Shown here piece after piece: positions 1-10,855 of a DNA stretch of 64,000 bases; within the stretch, counting starts at the first letter, position 1, and each line of letters starts with the position of its first letter. Both the position numbers and the translations under genes were made by a program. The stretch comes from Paenibacillus albicereus (GTDB taxonomy: Bacteria; Bacillota; Bacilli; Paenibacillales; Paenibacillaceae): contig NZ_CP051428.1 of assembly GCF_012676905.1 (NCBI RefSeq), positions 127,501-191,500 of the forward strand. Direction: 5' to 3'. Under the pieces are notes generated by a model. The model worked only from the letters and a program-made list of their open reading frames with translations, did not search any database and was not told where the DNA came from.

Positions 1-499
<499 letters not shown>

Positions 500-585
500 A
501 TTCAAGCAAGACACAGCCGGTCAGCACGGCATTTCGTTCGATCCAGTTTTCAGGGCGCAAGCCTACGCCTTGAGCACGCATGACG

Positions 586-702
586 TTTGGTGGCGATGGC
601 GGAAGGGAACCACGCGTACCCATCCCGAACACGACCGTTAAGCCTTCCAGCGCCGATGGTACTTGGACCGCAGGGTCCTGGGAGAGTAGGACGTCGCCAA
701 GC
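586..702 (+). rRNA. 5S ribosomal RNA
   Basis: A 117-base 5S rRNA about 85 bases after the 23S end. It begins 'tttggtggcgatggc', contains the conserved 'cccgaacacg' and 'gagagtagg' segments, and closes with 'gtcgccaagc', which pairs with the start to form helix I. The ends could be off by one or two bases. Confidence 0.96.
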
Positions 703-713
703 ACGTGCATAGG

Positions 714-745
714 AGCCGCCGCATCTTCGGATGCGGCGGCTTTTT
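714..745 (+). terminator. Terminator of the rRNA operon
   Basis: A perfect 12-bp GC-rich stem (714-725 with 730-741) with a TTCG tetraloop is followed by a T run. It lies 12 bases after 5S rRNA and should end the rrn transcript. No tRNA genes follow the 5S here. Confidence 0.93.
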
Positions 746-888
746 GCTTATTCAAAAAAAAGGACGAGCAACGTATCGGTATCCTGCGGCTTGCGCGCTT
801 CCATCATTTTCTGTCGATAGGCGGGCAGGGTTTTTCGAGGGAAAAAAGTCCATACTACGTTCACTGATCGGTTCAAGGAGGGAGCGTC

Positions 889-2136
889 ATGCAAAACGGC
901 CGCAGGAGACGCCAGGCCATGAAGCTTGCCGCCGCCGCTGTCATAGTGTCGGGTACGGCCAGCTGCTCGCTGGGAGCGCAGCTTGACGGGACGGTTCCTG
1001 CGAAAGTGCAGGGAAAGGCAGACGCCTCAGCCGCTGCGCCTGCAATCAATCCGAAAACCAGGCTGATTGGCACCGCGCTTGCTTCTCCGTTCGAAGCTCC
1101 CGTTCATGCCGAGGCGAACCGGCTGGAGGAGCCGGTTCGCGGCATCTATGTGTCCGGCTATGCCGCAGGCAGCAGGCGGGTGATGGGACGTCTCAAGGAG
1201 CTGGTGGACCGTACGGAGCTCAACGCAATGGTGATTGATATCAAGGACGACTACGGGTTGATGACGTATGCCTCTCACATCAAGCTCGCCAATCGGCTTG
1301 GCACGGATAGCCGGCCCTTGATCGATGACCCGAAAGAGCTGATCGATCAGCTTCACCGAGCCGGCATCTACGTCATCGGCAGGCAGGTCGTATTCAAGGA
1401 TGCGCTGCTGGCGAGCAAAGTGCCGGATTGGGCGATCCACGAAAAGAGCGGCAAAGTATGGCGAGACGCGAAACGTAAGGCTTGGATCAACCCCTACCGC
1501 AAGGAAGTATGGAATTACAATATCGCCATTGCCCAGGAAGCGGCCGAGCTTGGGTTCGACGAAATTCAGTTTGATTATGTCCGTTTTCCGGCGAATGGCG
1601 CTGCGACGGAGGCGAAGCTCGACTACGGCTCAGAAGCAGGAGCGAAAAGCGAGGCGATCGGAGCCTTTCTCGGTGAATCTGCAGCCGCGATCCATCGCAA
1701 AGGCGCAAAAGTCTCGGCGGACGTTTTCGGCCTGGTGACGTCTTCCTCGGACGATATGGGTATCGGACAATCTTGGCGGACCGTCGCTTCGCAGGTGGAT
1801 TCAATCTCGCCGATGGTGTATCCTTCCCATTACTCGCCAGGGATGTACGGGATCGCGACGCCTGACCTGAGTCCGTTTGAAGTCATTCATAAGGCAATGA
1901 CCGACGCCTCTTCTCGCAACCGACATCTGCTTCAGGGAGGGACGCAGCCGGCTGCGATTCGCCCTTGGCTGCAGAGCTTTACGGCGACATGGCTCCATCC
2001 TCACCGAATCTATGGAGAAGCCGAGCTGCGGGAGCAGATTCGCGCGGCGAAGGAAGCGGGCGTGGACGAGTATCTGCTGTGGAGCCCGAAATGTCTTTAT
2101 CCGATGTCAGCAAACCAAGCCGGAGCCCCCTCCTGA
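889..2136 (+). CDS. Putative glycoside hydrolase (DUF4015-type), exported
   Basis: A 415-residue protein resembling the DUF4015 putative glycosyl hydrolase family of Firmicutes, a TIM-barrel type protein of unknown substrate. Residues 11-26 are a hydrophobic export signal after an RRRR cluster; Cys26 might be a lipoprotein site, but the lipobox (TASC) is weak. Family-like segments are 'GIYVSGYAAGS' near residue 85, 'VIDIKDDYG' near 117 and 'GFDEIQFDYVRFP' near 224, where the acidic residues may be catalytic. The ATG is chosen because 'aaggaggg' (875-882) precedes it. It sits between the rrn operon and guaB and probably has its own promoter. The substrate and lipid attachment are inferred, not seen. 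Confidence 0.75.
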   Translation: MQNGRRRRQAMKLAAAAVIVSGTASCSLGAQLDGTVPAKVQGKADASAAAPAINPKTRLIGTALASPFEAPVHAEANRLEEPVRGIYVSGYAAGSRRVMGRLKELVDRTELNAMVIDIKDDYGLMTYASHIKLANRLGTDSRPLIDDPKELIDQLHRAGIYVIGRQVVFKDALLASKVPDWAIHEKSGKVWRDAKRKAWINPYRKEVWNYNIAIAQEAAELGFDEIQFDYVRFPANGAATEAKLDYGSEAGAKSEAIGAFLGESAAAIHRKGAKVSADVFGLVTSSSDDMGIGQSWRTVASQVDSISPMVYPSHYSPGMYGIATPDLSPFEVIHKAMTDASSRNRHLLQGGTQPAAIRPWLQSFTATWLHPHRIYGEAELREQIRAAKEAGVDEYLLWSPKCLYPMSANQAGAPS

Positions 2137-2169
2137 TGCCTCCTGGAAGCGGCCCGAATTGAGGCGGAA

Positions 2170-2211
2170 AAGGCTTGAAAATCCTTATGAAAGCAGGATT
2201 TTCCTTGCCTT
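2170..2211 (+). terminator. Imperfect stem-loop before guaB
   Basis: The arms 'aaggc..ttgaaaatcct' and 'aggatttt..ccttgcctt' pair with small bulges. There is no T run and the 3' arm touches the guaB -35 element, so it may be a weak terminator of the upstream gene or simply part of the promoter region. Confidence 0.35.
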
Positions 2212-2238
2212 GACAGCCCTAGACCCCTCTGCTAAGAT
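2210..2238 (+). promoter_or_regulatory. SigA promoter of guaB
   Basis: A perfect -35 TTGACA (2210-2215) is separated by 17 bases from the -10 TAAGAT (2233-2238). Transcription would start near 2245 and give a leader of about 40 bases carrying AGGAGG at 2271-2276. No purine riboswitch is visible in so short a leader. Confidence 0.8.
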
Positions 2239-2247
2239 GGTCAATAA

Positions 2248-3744
<1,497 letters not shown>

Positions 3745-3781
3745 GCGGGGGAGTTGACGAACAAGAGTTCTTTTCACGAGG

Positions 3782-3809
3782 CAGGCCGCTGACGCGGCCT
3801 GTTTTTTTT
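3782..3809 (+). terminator. Terminator of guaB
   Basis: An 8-bp perfect stem (caggccgc / gcggcctg, 3782-3789 with 3794-3801) with a TGAC loop is followed by eight T. A textbook intrinsic terminator. Confidence 0.95.
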
Positions 3810-3873
3810 CGCGTCGGGGCTCAAGAGCGCATGATTCGGCGAAGCAAAAACATCCCCTCTCTCGTTGACGGTA

Positions 3874-3882
3874 TGGTACAAT
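3874..3882 (+). promoter_or_regulatory. Extended -10 promoter element of dacA
   Basis: TGG-TACAAT forms an extended -10 element 38 bases before the dacA start. No good -35 is found at 17 bases; the nearby TTGACG (3865-3870) is too close to pair with it. The same TGG-TAnAAT pattern recurs before several genes in this window. Confidence 0.5.
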
Positions 3883-3920
3883 AAAAGCTGGACAAACCCA
3901 TGTGAAGGAGAGAATAAACG

Positions 3921-5297
3921 TTGAAAGCAAGATTGACTCCGGCCCTTGCAAAGCCGGTCATCTCCGCTATCATGGCGGCCTCCCTGCTCGCAGGATCCTG
4001 CGTGGCGACTTCGACGATTCCAGCTGCCTATGCGGCAGCGACTACCAATACGGCTGCAAATGCAGCGGCCGATGCCCCCGCCGCGAAGCCTGCGGCCATT
4101 CCAAGTTACCCGGATAAGAACCCGAGCTCCAACCCGCTTGAACTGGCGGTGAGCGCCGCGATCGTCATCGATGCGGACACCGGCCAGCTGCTGTACAGCT
4201 ACAATATCGATCAGCCGCTGCCACCCGCAAGCATGACCAAGATGATGACCGAGTATATGGTGCTCAGAGCGGTCAAGGAAGGCAAGCTCAGCTGGGAGCA
4301 GGAAATCTCCGTCAGCAAGGAAGCGGCGAGCACGCCGGCCGACGGCTCGCAGATTTATTTGGCCGAGGGCGATACGCATACGGTCAAGGAGCTTTATACG
4401 GCGATGTCCGTGGCCTCGGCTAACGATGCGACGATTGCGCTTGCGACGCAGCTCGGCGGCAGCGAAGCGAAATTCGTGGAGATGATGAACGCCACAGCCA
4501 AGGAAATCGGGCTGACGACGGCGACCTTCACCAGCTCGACCGGCTTGCTGGATACGACCGTGATCGCGGCCAAAGACACGGCCAAGCTCGCGATGACGAT
4601 CCTCAAGGAGCATCCTGAATTTCTGGACTATTCCAAGATTCCTTCCATCAAGTTCCGCGAGCGGGACGAGAAGCCGATGATCAACAACGACTGGATGCTC
4701 GAAGGCAACAAGGGCAACGCCAACTTCGCCCAGTATACGTACGATGGGGTGGACGGCATGAAGACCGGCTTCCTGAACGCGGCCGGCTACTGCTTTACGG
4801 GCACGGTCAAACGCGGCGACACGCGTCTTATCAGCGTCGTCTATGGCACCCAGAACAAGGGCAAGCGCTTCTTGGAGACGCGCAAGCTGTACGATTGGGC
4901 GTTCTCCAACCTGGAGCGCAAGACGATCGTGCAGCCCAAATCGGTCGTAGAATCGGCCGAAACGGTTACACTAGCCAAAGGCAAGAGCAAGACCGTGGCG
5001 GTCGCGACGGAATCGGACTTTACGCTCATGGTCAAGAAGGGCGCGACGCCGCAGGCGGCCGTCTCCTCGACCAGCCTGCCGGCTGACGGCGAGCTTGTCG
5101 CTCCGGTAAAGGCGGGCCAGAAGATCGGAACGGTCACGTACGAATACAAGGATCCGGAAACGGGCGCGGTCGCGACGAAGCAGCTCAATCTCGTGGCGAC
5201 GCAGGACGTCGACAAAGCCGGTTGGTTCTCCCTCATGATGCGCGGCATCGGAGAGTTCTTCTCGGGCCTGTTCAAAGGCATCGTGAATTTGTTTTAA
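3921..5297 (+). CDS. dacA: D-alanyl-D-alanine carboxypeptidase (PBP5 type)
   Basis: DacA trims the terminal D-Ala from peptidoglycan pentapeptides at the outer face of the membrane. The 458-residue protein has a signal peptide ending near 'AYA-AAT' (residue 39), an Ala-rich linker, and a peptidase S11 domain with all three catalytic motifs: S104-MT-K107, S166-A-N168 and K281-T-G283. The C-terminal beta-sandwich ends in an amphipathic/hydrophobic segment ('WFSLMMRGIGEFFSGLFKGIVNLF') that serves as membrane anchor. The start is TTG, set by 'gaaggagag' (3904-3912). It follows guaB as in B. subtilis but has its own promoter element. Confidence 0.97.
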   Translation: MKARLTPALAKPVISAIMAASLLAGSCVATSTIPAAYAAATTNTAANAAADAPAAKPAAIPSYPDKNPSSNPLELAVSAAIVIDADTGQLLYSYNIDQPLPPASMTKMMTEYMVLRAVKEGKLSWEQEISVSKEAASTPADGSQIYLAEGDTHTVKELYTAMSVASANDATIALATQLGGSEAKFVEMMNATAKEIGLTTATFTSSTGLLDTTVIAAKDTAKLAMTILKEHPEFLDYSKIPSIKFRERDEKPMINNDWMLEGNKGNANFAQYTYDGVDGMKTGFLNAAGYCFTGTVKRGDTRLISVVYGTQNKGKRFLETRKLYDWAFSNLERKTIVQPKSVVESAETVTLAKGKSKTVAVATESDFTLMVKKGATPQAAVSSTSLPADGELVAPVKAGQKIGTVTYEYKDPETGAVATKQLNLVATQDVDKAGWFSLMMRGIGEFFSGLFKGIVNLF

Positions 5298-5301
5298 TGT
5301 G

Positions 5302-5331
5302 TTGTCCCGCCTAGGGGAATGATGATAGAAT
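5302..5331 (+). promoter_or_regulatory. Promoter of pdxST
   Basis: TTGTCC (5302-5307) and TAGAAT (5326-5331) are 18 bases apart, with TGA just before the -10 making it an extended -10. It lies immediately after dacA and about 60 bases before pdxS. No terminator is visible between dacA and this promoter. Confidence 0.6.
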
Positions 5332-5391
5332 TTGGGATAATCATGCTCGGATAATCCGCTCGGATTGATCAGACTATAGGAGGCAAAGGGA

Positions 5392-6276
5392 ATGTTGGAG
5401 ACAGGTACATCCCGCGTCAAGCGCGGCATGGCAGAAATGCAAAAAGGCGGCGTCATCATGGACGTCATGAATGCGGAGCAGGCAAAAATCGCAGAGGCTG
5501 CGGGCGCTACGGCGGTCATGGCGCTCGAGCGCGTGCCGTCCGATATCCGCGCGGCCGGCGGCGTCGCCCGCATGGCGGACCCGACGGTCCTCGAAGAGGT
5601 CATGAAGGTCGTCTCCATCCCGGTCATGGCCAAAGCCCGGATCGGCCACTATGTTGAAGCTCGCGTGCTGGAAGCGCTGGGCGCGGATTATATCGACGAG
5701 AGCGAAGTGCTCACGCCTGCCGATGAAGTGTTCCATATCGACAAGCGCGAATTCACCGTGCCTTTCGTATGCGGCGCCAAGGATCTGGGAGAAGCTCTCC
5801 GCCGCATCCAAGAAGGCGCGTCTATGATGCGCACGAAGGGCGAGCCGGGAACGGGCAACATCGTCGAGGCCGTGCGCCACATGCGCCTGATTACCGGCCA
5901 AATCCGCAAAGTGCAGAGCCTGTCCAAGGATGAGCTGTACGCCGAAGCGAAAAATCTCGGCGTGCCTTACGAGCTGCTGCTGAACGTGCATGAAACGGGC
6001 AAGCTGCCGGTCGTCAACTTCGCCGCAGGCGGCGTAGCGACCCCTTCCGACGCGGCCCTCATGATGCATCTGGGCGCAGACGGCGTGTTCGTCGGCTCCG
6101 GTATTTTCAAGTCCGACAATCCCGAACGGTTCGCCCGCGCGATCGTCGAAGCGACGACCCACTATACGGACTACAAGCTGATCGCGGAAGTGTCCAAAAA
6201 CCTGGGCGCGCCGATGAAAGGCATTGAAATCTCCAAGCTGGCGGCGCATGAGCGCATGTCGGACCGCGGCTGGTAA
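5392..6276 (+). CDS. pdxS: Pyridoxal 5'-phosphate synthase, synthase subunit
   Basis: PdxS builds PLP from ribose 5-phosphate, glyceraldehyde 3-phosphate and ammonia supplied by PdxT, in a 12+12 complex. The 294-residue length is standard. The TIM barrel carries Asp24 and the catalytic lysines Lys81 ('VMAKARIGH') and Lys149 ('[11 protein letters not shown]'). The ATG is preceded by AGGAGG at 5378-5383. It is followed 44 bases later by pdxT and is certainly co-transcribed with it. Confidence 0.99.
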   Translation: MLETGTSRVKRGMAEMQKGGVIMDVMNAEQAKIAEAAGATAVMALERVPSDIRAAGGVARMADPTVLEEVMKVVSIPVMAKARIGHYVEARVLEALGADYIDESEVLTPADEVFHIDKREFTVPFVCGAKDLGEALRRIQEGASMMRTKGEPGTGNIVEAVRHMRLITGQIRKVQSLSKDELYAEAKNLGVPYELLLNVHETGKLPVVNFAAGGVATPSDAALMMHLGADGVFVGSGIFKSDNPERFARAIVEATTHYTDYKLIAEVSKNLGAPMKGIEISKLAAHERMSDRGW

Positions 6277-6320
6277 ATCCCTTCGCGGGAGCAGTCGGAG
6301 CAGAGGAAGAAGGCAAATAC

Positions 6321-6917
6321 ATGGCACTTAAAATAGGCGTCCTCGCGCTGCAAGGCGCGGTGGCCGAGCATATCCGCAGCCTCCGATCTGCGGGAGCCGA
6401 AGCCGTGCCGGTCAAGCGTCCCGAGGAGCTGGAAGCGCTGGACGGACTGGTCGTTCCCGGCGGGGAAAGCACGACGATCGGCAAGCTGATGCGCAAATAC
6501 GGCTTCATCGAGGCGATCCGTCAGTTTCATGCCGAAGGCAAGCCGCTGTTCGGCACCTGCGCGGGACTGATCGTCCTGGCCAAAGAAATCGAAGGCGGCG
6601 AGGAGTCCCATCTGGGACTGATGGACATGACCGTCGTACGCAACGCCTTCGGCCGCCAGCGGGAAAGCTTCGAGACGGAGCTCGACATCAAGGGCATCGA
6701 CGAGCCGGTCCGCGCCGTGTTCATCCGCGCGCCGCTCATCGGCCGCGTCGGACCGGGCGTGGACGTGCTGTCGGTGTACAAGGACGAGATCGTCGCGGCC
6801 CGAGAGGGCTCGCTGCTCGCAGCGTCATTCCACCCGGAGCTGACGGACGATTACCGGCTTCATGCCTACTTCGCGGAGATGGTCCGCGAGGTATCCGAGG
6901 CCAAGACGCAAGCATAA
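6321..6917 (+). CDS. pdxT: Pyridoxal 5'-phosphate synthase, glutaminase subunit
   Basis: PdxT hydrolyses glutamine and channels ammonia to PdxS for PLP synthesis. The 198-residue class I glutamine amidotransferase shows the PdxT signature 'GLVVPGGESTTIGKLM', the nucleophile Cys80 in 'FGTCAG', and the His171/Glu173 pair in 'FHPEL'. It is the second gene of the pdxST operon. A weak hairpin follows it before serS. Confidence 0.98.
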   Translation: MALKIGVLALQGAVAEHIRSLRSAGAEAVPVKRPEELEALDGLVVPGGESTTIGKLMRKYGFIEAIRQFHAEGKPLFGTCAGLIVLAKEIEGGEESHLGLMDMTVVRNAFGRQRESFETELDIKGIDEPVRAVFIRAPLIGRVGPGVDVLSVYKDEIVAAREGSLLAASFHPELTDDYRLHAYFAEMVREVSEAKTQA

Positions 6918-6931
6918 CAAAACAAGGTACA

Positions 6932-6960
6932 GGGCGAACGGGCTGACCGTCCGCCCTTCC
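6932..6960 (+). terminator. Possible weak terminator between pdxT and serS
   Basis: The arms 'gggcg-acgg' and 'ccgt-cgccc' (6932-6941 with 6947-6956) form a short hairpin followed by only a broken T/C stretch. It may give partial termination; no T-box leader fits in the 79-base gap before serS. Confidence 0.4.
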
Positions 6961-6996
6961 TTCCGTTATTCCCCCTAAAGAAAGGTGAGACGTTCC

Positions 6997-8280
6997 GTGC
7001 TGGATCTCAAACTGCTTCGCAACGATTACGACCGCGTCGCTCAGGCGCTGACCGACCGCAACAAGCCGCTGGAGCTCATCAGCGCCTTCCCTGAGCTGGA
7101 TGCCAAGCGCCGCTCCATCATCCAGGAAGGAGAAACGCTCAAGGCCCGCCGCAACACGGTGTCGCAGGAAGTGGCCAAGCTGAAAAAAAGCGGCGGCGAC
7201 GCCGAGGCGCTGATCGTCGAGATGCGCGAAGTCGGCGACCGGATCAAGGAGCTGGACGAGGAGCTGCGCTCGCTCGACGAGGAGCTGGAAGCGATCGTGC
7301 TGGCCGTGCCGAACCTGCCGCATGAGTCGGTCCCGGTCGGAGGAGGCGAGGAAGACAACGTCGAGATTCGCCGCCATGGCGAGCCGAAGGCGCTGGACTT
7401 TGAGCCGAAGGCGCACTGGGACCTTGCCGAGCACCTCGGCCTGCTCGACTTCGAGCGCGCCGCCAAGGTGACGGGCTCCCGCTTTGTCTTTTACACCGGC
7501 CTCGGGGCTCGGCTTGAGCGCGCGCTGCTCAACTTCATGATGGACCTGCACAGCGACCAGCACGGCTATTCCGAGGTGCTGCCGCCGCAGATCGTCAACC
7601 GCGACAGCCTCGTCGGCACCGGTCAGCTGCCGAAGTTCGAGGAGGACCTGTTCAAGCTGACGGACAGCGACTATTACCTCATCCCGACGGCGGAGGTATC
7701 GGTAACGAACCTCCATCGCGAGGAGATTCTGGCGGCCGAGGAGCTGCCGAAGCGCTTCGTGGCCTTCAGCGCGTGCTTCCGCAGCGAGGCAGGAGCGGCT
7801 GGACGCGATACGCGCGGCCTGATCCGCCAGCATCAGTTCAACAAGGTCGAGCTGGTCAAGCTGGCCAAGCCCGAGGAGTCGTACGACGAGCTGGAATCGA
7901 TGACGCAAAATGCCGAGCGCGTCCTGCAGCTGCTCGGCCTCCCTTATCGCGTGCTGCAGCTGTGCACGGGCGACATGGGCTTTTCCGCGGCCAAGACGTA
8001 CGATCTTGAGGTATGGCTGCCGAGCGCCGGCACGTACCGCGAAATCTCGTCCTGCTCGAACTGCGAGGACTTCCAGGCGCGCCGCGCCGGCATCCGCTTC
8101 CGCCGCGACGCCAAGAGCAAGCCGGAGTTCGTGCATACGCTCAACGGCTCGGGCCTTGCGGTCGGCCGTACGGTCGCGGCCGTGCTGGAGAACTGCCAGC
8201 AGGCGGACGGCACGATTGTCGTGCCGGAGGTGCTCCGTCCTTATATGGGCGGCATCGAGACCATCGGTCCGCGCGGCTAG
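6997..8280 (+). CDS. serS: Seryl-tRNA synthetase
   Basis: SerS charges tRNA-Ser with serine. The protein (427 residues from this start) has the N-terminal coiled-coil arm (about 30-100, '[29 protein letters not shown]') and the class II core with motif 2 '[21 protein letters not shown]' and motif 3 '[16 protein letters not shown]'. The frame extends up to a GTG at 6985, but the GTG at 6997 is preferred: it gives the normal family start 'MLDLKLLR' and 'aaaggtgag' (6981-6989) lies at ideal distance. A tRNA-Ser gene lies just downstream, as in B. subtilis. Confidence 0.97.
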   Translation: MLDLKLLRNDYDRVAQALTDRNKPLELISAFPELDAKRRSIIQEGETLKARRNTVSQEVAKLKKSGGDAEALIVEMREVGDRIKELDEELRSLDEELEAIVLAVPNLPHESVPVGGGEEDNVEIRRHGEPKALDFEPKAHWDLAEHLGLLDFERAAKVTGSRFVFYTGLGARLERALLNFMMDLHSDQHGYSEVLPPQIVNRDSLVGTGQLPKFEEDLFKLTDSDYYLIPTAEVSVTNLHREEILAAEELPKRFVAFSACFRSEAGAAGRDTRGLIRQHQFNKVELVKLAKPEESYDELESMTQNAERVLQLLGLPYRVLQLCTGDMGFSAAKTYDLEVWLPSAGTYREISSCSNCEDFQARRAGIRFRRDAKSKPEFVHTLNGSGLAVGRTVAAVLENCQQADGTIVVPEVLRPYMGGIETIGPRG

Positions 8281-8298
8281 CTTTCCTTGCGGGGCCGG

Positions 8299-8328
8299 TT
8301 GCCTGGAACAAGTGCCCTATGGTACAAT
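8299..8328 (+). promoter_or_regulatory. Promoter of tRNA-Ser
   Basis: TTGCCT (8299-8304), an 18-base spacer and TACAAT (8323-8328) with a TGG extended -10. The start would be about 10 bases before the mature tRNA, which suits a tRNA promoter. Confidence 0.75.
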
Positions 8329-8347
8329 GCTCGGGTAACTGCCTTGA

Positions 8348-8436
8348 GGAGAGATACCGAAGCGGTCATAACGGGGCGGTCTTGAAAACCGTTAGGGTGC
8401 AAGCCCACGTGGGTTCGAATCCCACTCTCTCCGCCA
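8348..8436 (+). tRNA. tRNA-Ser (anticodon TGA)
   Basis: An 89-base class II tRNA. The acceptor arms ggagaga and tctctcc pair, with G as discriminator and an encoded CCA (8434-8436). The anticodon loop reads cTTGAaa, with TGA at 8383-8385, reading UCN serine codons. A long variable arm and 'ggttcgaatcc' T-arm are present. It has its own promoter and terminator. Confidence 0.97.
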
Positions 8437-8449
8437 TAAGAAAAATCGA

Positions 8450-8477
8450 CCGATCCCTGGAAAGGGATCGGTTTTTT
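8450..8477 (+). terminator. Terminator of tRNA-Ser
   Basis: A 9-bp stem ccgatccct / agggatcgg with a GGAA loop, followed by six T. It ends the tRNA transcript 14 bases after the CCA. Confidence 0.94.
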
Positions 8478-8644
8478 GCGTAGGCCAGCTCGACGATCCA
8501 ACGTTCGAACGCATCCGCGTTCGGGCCTTTTTGGCATGCGACGGTGAGATGCGAGGTGAGCGGCGATAAGCGCGGTTCCAGCACCCGCCAAGCATAGAAA
8601 TCGGCTTCCGGTCGCACCCTACGGAATGGAGGTGGAAGGCGACC

Positions 8645-8992
8645 ATGAGCAAAGTTGACGAGCTGAAGCTGGATCAGACCCGGCTGGCGCAGGCCTGGCG
8701 GGAGACGCTGCCGACGGTCCTGAACGAGACCGACCGCTGCGAGGTGTTCGAGGACGAGGGGGATGACCGCTCGCTTCGCGTCACGATCTACGGGGCGGGG
8801 CACCAGATGTATTCGTACGACTTCAAAGTGACCTACGTGGACAGCCGCGAGGTGGAAATCAGCCTCATCGACGTAGATGAAGCCAAAAAGACGATCGACG
8901 AGCGCAAGGAGCTCGTGCAGCAGCAGGTGGCCGACTATCGCCGCCATCTGCATGAATGCGCGCAGGCTCTGCATCGTCTGACCAAAGCATAG
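8645..8992 (+). CDS. Conserved small hypothetical protein
   Basis: A 115-residue acidic, soluble protein with no signal peptide, membrane span or motif I recognise. Residues 35-80 look like beta strands ('SLRVTIYGAGHQMYSYDFKVTYVDSREVEISLID') and 83-112 a long charged helix. The start ATG has 'ggaggtgg' (8628-8635) before it. It is followed after 17 bases by a 58-residue gene and then a probable spore protein gene, so the three may form a sporulation-related operon; this is inference from position only. The function is unknown. Confidence 0.75.
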   Translation: MSKVDELKLDQTRLAQAWRETLPTVLNETDRCEVFEDEGDDRSLRVTIYGAGHQMYSYDFKVTYVDSREVEISLIDVDEAKKTIDERKELVQQQVADYRRHLHECAQALHRLTKA

Positions 8993-9009
8993 CGGGAGGG
9001 AAGCGACCG

Positions 9010-9186
9010 ATGACCAAGAACAAAAGCGCCGTAGACAAGAACCTGCAAAACGTCGTGAAGGATCTGGAGCAGGAGCCGGTCAACGCTCATCACGCCAACC
9101 AGCTGCAGCGGCAGACCGAGGATCTTCGCCATCAGGACCATCTGAACCATGAGGACGAGACCGATCTGGACCATCAGCTGAGCTGA
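9010..9186 (+). CDS. Small hydrophilic protein, possibly spore-associated
   Basis: A 58-residue protein rich in Asp, Glu, Gln, His and Asn ('LRHQDHLNHEDETDLDHQLS') with no hydrophobic segment. The ATG at 9010 is preferred over an in-frame upstream ATG (8956) because 'gggaggga' (8994-9001) precedes it and the upstream one lies inside the previous gene. Small size, hydrophilicity and the following SspP-like gene suggest a small acid-soluble spore protein, but I do not recognise a family. Confidence 0.7.
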   Translation: MTKNKSAVDKNLQNVVKDLEQEPVNAHHANQLQRQTEDLRHQDHLNHEDETDLDHQLS

Positions 9187-9238
9187 GTTCAGCCGGGAGG
9201 TCCATTTCCCTTGACGATGAAAGAAGGAGGTGCGCATC

Positions 9239-9397
9239 ATGAGCAAGCCCGACAGCATTCCCGTCCCGAATCCCGAAGAGGACCGCAAGGCTTCCCGCCG
9301 GGGACATGACCACGGTCAGCCGCAGCAGCCCCTTTCCGGCAGCAAGAAGGTCAAGAACCGGAATCATGTCGATCATCTTAATCCGGAAGGAAGCTGA
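9239..9397 (+). CDS. sspP: Small acid-soluble spore protein P-like
   Basis: A 52-residue protein that is easily missed because of its size. The segment 'QQPLSGSKKVKNRNH' (residues 29-43) closely resembles the core of B. subtilis SspP, a minor small acid-soluble protein of the spore core made under forespore control. The N-terminal half is Pro/Asp/Arg-rich and not conserved in detail. The ATG follows 'aaggagg' (9224-9230) at a perfect distance and a terminator follows the stop. SspP identity rests on remembered sequence of the B. subtilis protein. Confidence 0.8.
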   Translation: MSKPDSIPVPNPEEDRKASRRGHDHGQPQQPLSGSKKVKNRNHVDHLNPEGS

Positions 9398-9424
9398 GCG
9401 GCGCGCTTCCGAATTCGGATTGGG

Positions 9425-9457
9425 GCCGTTTCCCTTTTGAGGGGAACGGCTTTTTTT
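9425..9457 (+). terminator. Terminator after sspP-like gene
   Basis: The 10-base arms gccgtttccc and ggggaacggc (9425-9434 with 9441-9450) enclose TTTTGA and are followed by seven T. It closes the small-protein cluster. Confidence 0.93.
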
Positions 9458-9587
9458 GCTATACTGGAAGTTATTCGTATCGCGGAATGACGGTCGTCTT
9501 GTTCTCGCCCTTATTCAACGGCCGCGGGCGATGGTAGAATACAGAGAGTCAGAAAAGCACGGGGAACGACATGAAGGAGGAAAAGCA

Positions 9588-10673
9588 TTGAAGGTTACGA
9601 CACGCGCCCTGAAGCTTGCCGCCGCTGGGCTAGGCGCCGCCGCGCTGCTCGCGGCTGCAGGCTGCACGGGGGAAGACGCTTCGCCGAAAGCGGAGCTGGA
9701 GCAGGCTCTGGCTCAGCTGAGCGCGGCCAAATCCTACGCGTTTCAGTCGACCGCGACATTCAAGGAGCTGCAGCTCCCGAAGCCCGCGGCCGATGAAGCG
9801 GAAAAAACGGAAGGCCAGCCGGATCTCTCCGCCTTGATGGCGGAGCTGACCAAGGGCATGACGATCCAGATGGACGGCATCTATCAGCGGGAGCCGATGC
9901 GGACGGATGCGAACGTCAAGCTGACGCTGCCGTCGGCGCCGATGGAGCTGACGCTCCCGATGATTATGACGGGAGACAAGGTGTACCTCCAGGTGCCGGA
10001 CCTCATCCCGACGGAGCTCGCGGGGAAATACGTCGTCATCGACAGCAAAAAGCTGGCGCAGGAAAAGGGAGAGCCGATGCAGCAGCTCGATCCGTCGGTC
10101 CAGCAGCGCCTTCTGCTGGAGGCGGGAGCCGCCTTCATGAAGCCGTTCGAGGAGAAGACGTACTTCAAGAGCCTCAAGCCCGATGAAGCGAATCTGCCGC
10201 AAGGGGTGGAGGCGGACTCCATCGTGCAATTCCAGGCGGACGGCGCGGCTGGCGATCAGGCGATGGCCCTCGTCGCCGAGCAGGCGCTGCCGGCGGTGCT
10301 CGACGTCGTGCTGGCGAACGAGGCCTACCTCCAGGCGCTCGGCCTGGACAAGGCCGAGGCGGAGGCAAGCCGCAAGGAATTGGCCGATCCGAACTCCGAG
10401 CTGTCCAAGCAGCTCCGCGAGCAGCTCAAGCTGGAGCAGGTCAAGCTCATCGGCGCGATCAAGGACGGCAAGCTGGCTTACCAGAGCATGGACTTGAACG
10501 CGGCCTACACGGATCCGCAAGGAGCGGATTCGTTCAAAGCGGTCCTGAGCGGTACGACGACGTACAGCAAGCTGGACGAGCCTGCCGCCTTCACGCAGGA
10601 AATTCCGGCGGATGCGCAGCCGATCGGCACGCTCGCCGAAGCGCTTGGCGCGGCGGCTCCTCCTGCCCGCTGA
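9588..10673 (+). CDS. Lipoprotein of unknown function (LppX/DUF6612-like)
   Basis: A 361-residue lipoprotein. The start is TTG at 9588, chosen because 'gaaggagg' (9573-9580) precedes it; the frame continues upstream without a better site. The signal peptide ends in the lipobox 'LAAAGC' with Cys26. The body alternates predicted beta strands and has the 'AKSYAFQSTATFKEL' and 'GDKVYLQVPDL' pattern seen in lipoproteins of the LppX/LolA-like DUF6612 group, which have a hydrophobic pocket. An extended -10 (TGG-TAGAAT, 9532-9540) precedes it. The cargo, if any, is unknown. Confidence 0.75.
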   Translation: MKVTTRALKLAAAGLGAAALLAAAGCTGEDASPKAELEQALAQLSAAKSYAFQSTATFKELQLPKPAADEAEKTEGQPDLSALMAELTKGMTIQMDGIYQREPMRTDANVKLTLPSAPMELTLPMIMTGDKVYLQVPDLIPTELAGKYVVIDSKKLAQEKGEPMQQLDPSVQQRLLLEAGAAFMKPFEEKTYFKSLKPDEANLPQGVEADSIVQFQADGAAGDQAMALVAEQALPAVLDVVLANEAYLQALGLDKAEAEASRKELADPNSELSKQLREQLKLEQVKLIGAIKDGKLAYQSMDLNAAYTDPQGADSFKAVLSGTTTYSKLDEPAAFTQEIPADAQPIGTLAEALGAAAPPAR

Positions 10674-10746
10674 TCCGGCAAAGCCGAATCAGACGAAGAC
10701 GAGCGGCTCGGATGACCTGCGGAGGCTTATCGGACCGAAAACCAAC

Positions 10747-10783
10747 AGAAGCGCCTGACCCTACGAGGGCGGGCGCTTCTTTG
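10747..10783 (+). terminator. Terminator after lipoprotein gene
   Basis: The 9-base arms agaagcgcc and ggcgcttct (10747-10755 with 10772-10780) pair around a 16-base loop. The T run is short, so strength is uncertain. Confidence 0.6.
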
Positions 10784-10855
10784 ATGTTCGCATCGGTCGG
10801 CGGATCGGAACAGCTTGGCGGCAGCTAGGGGCAAAGGGCAGCTCCGAACGCTCGC

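Noticed and set aside
3865-3882. TTGACG followed by TACAAT as a full dacA promoter
   Set aside because: The spacer is only six bases, so the two elements cannot work together; only the extended -10 is kept.
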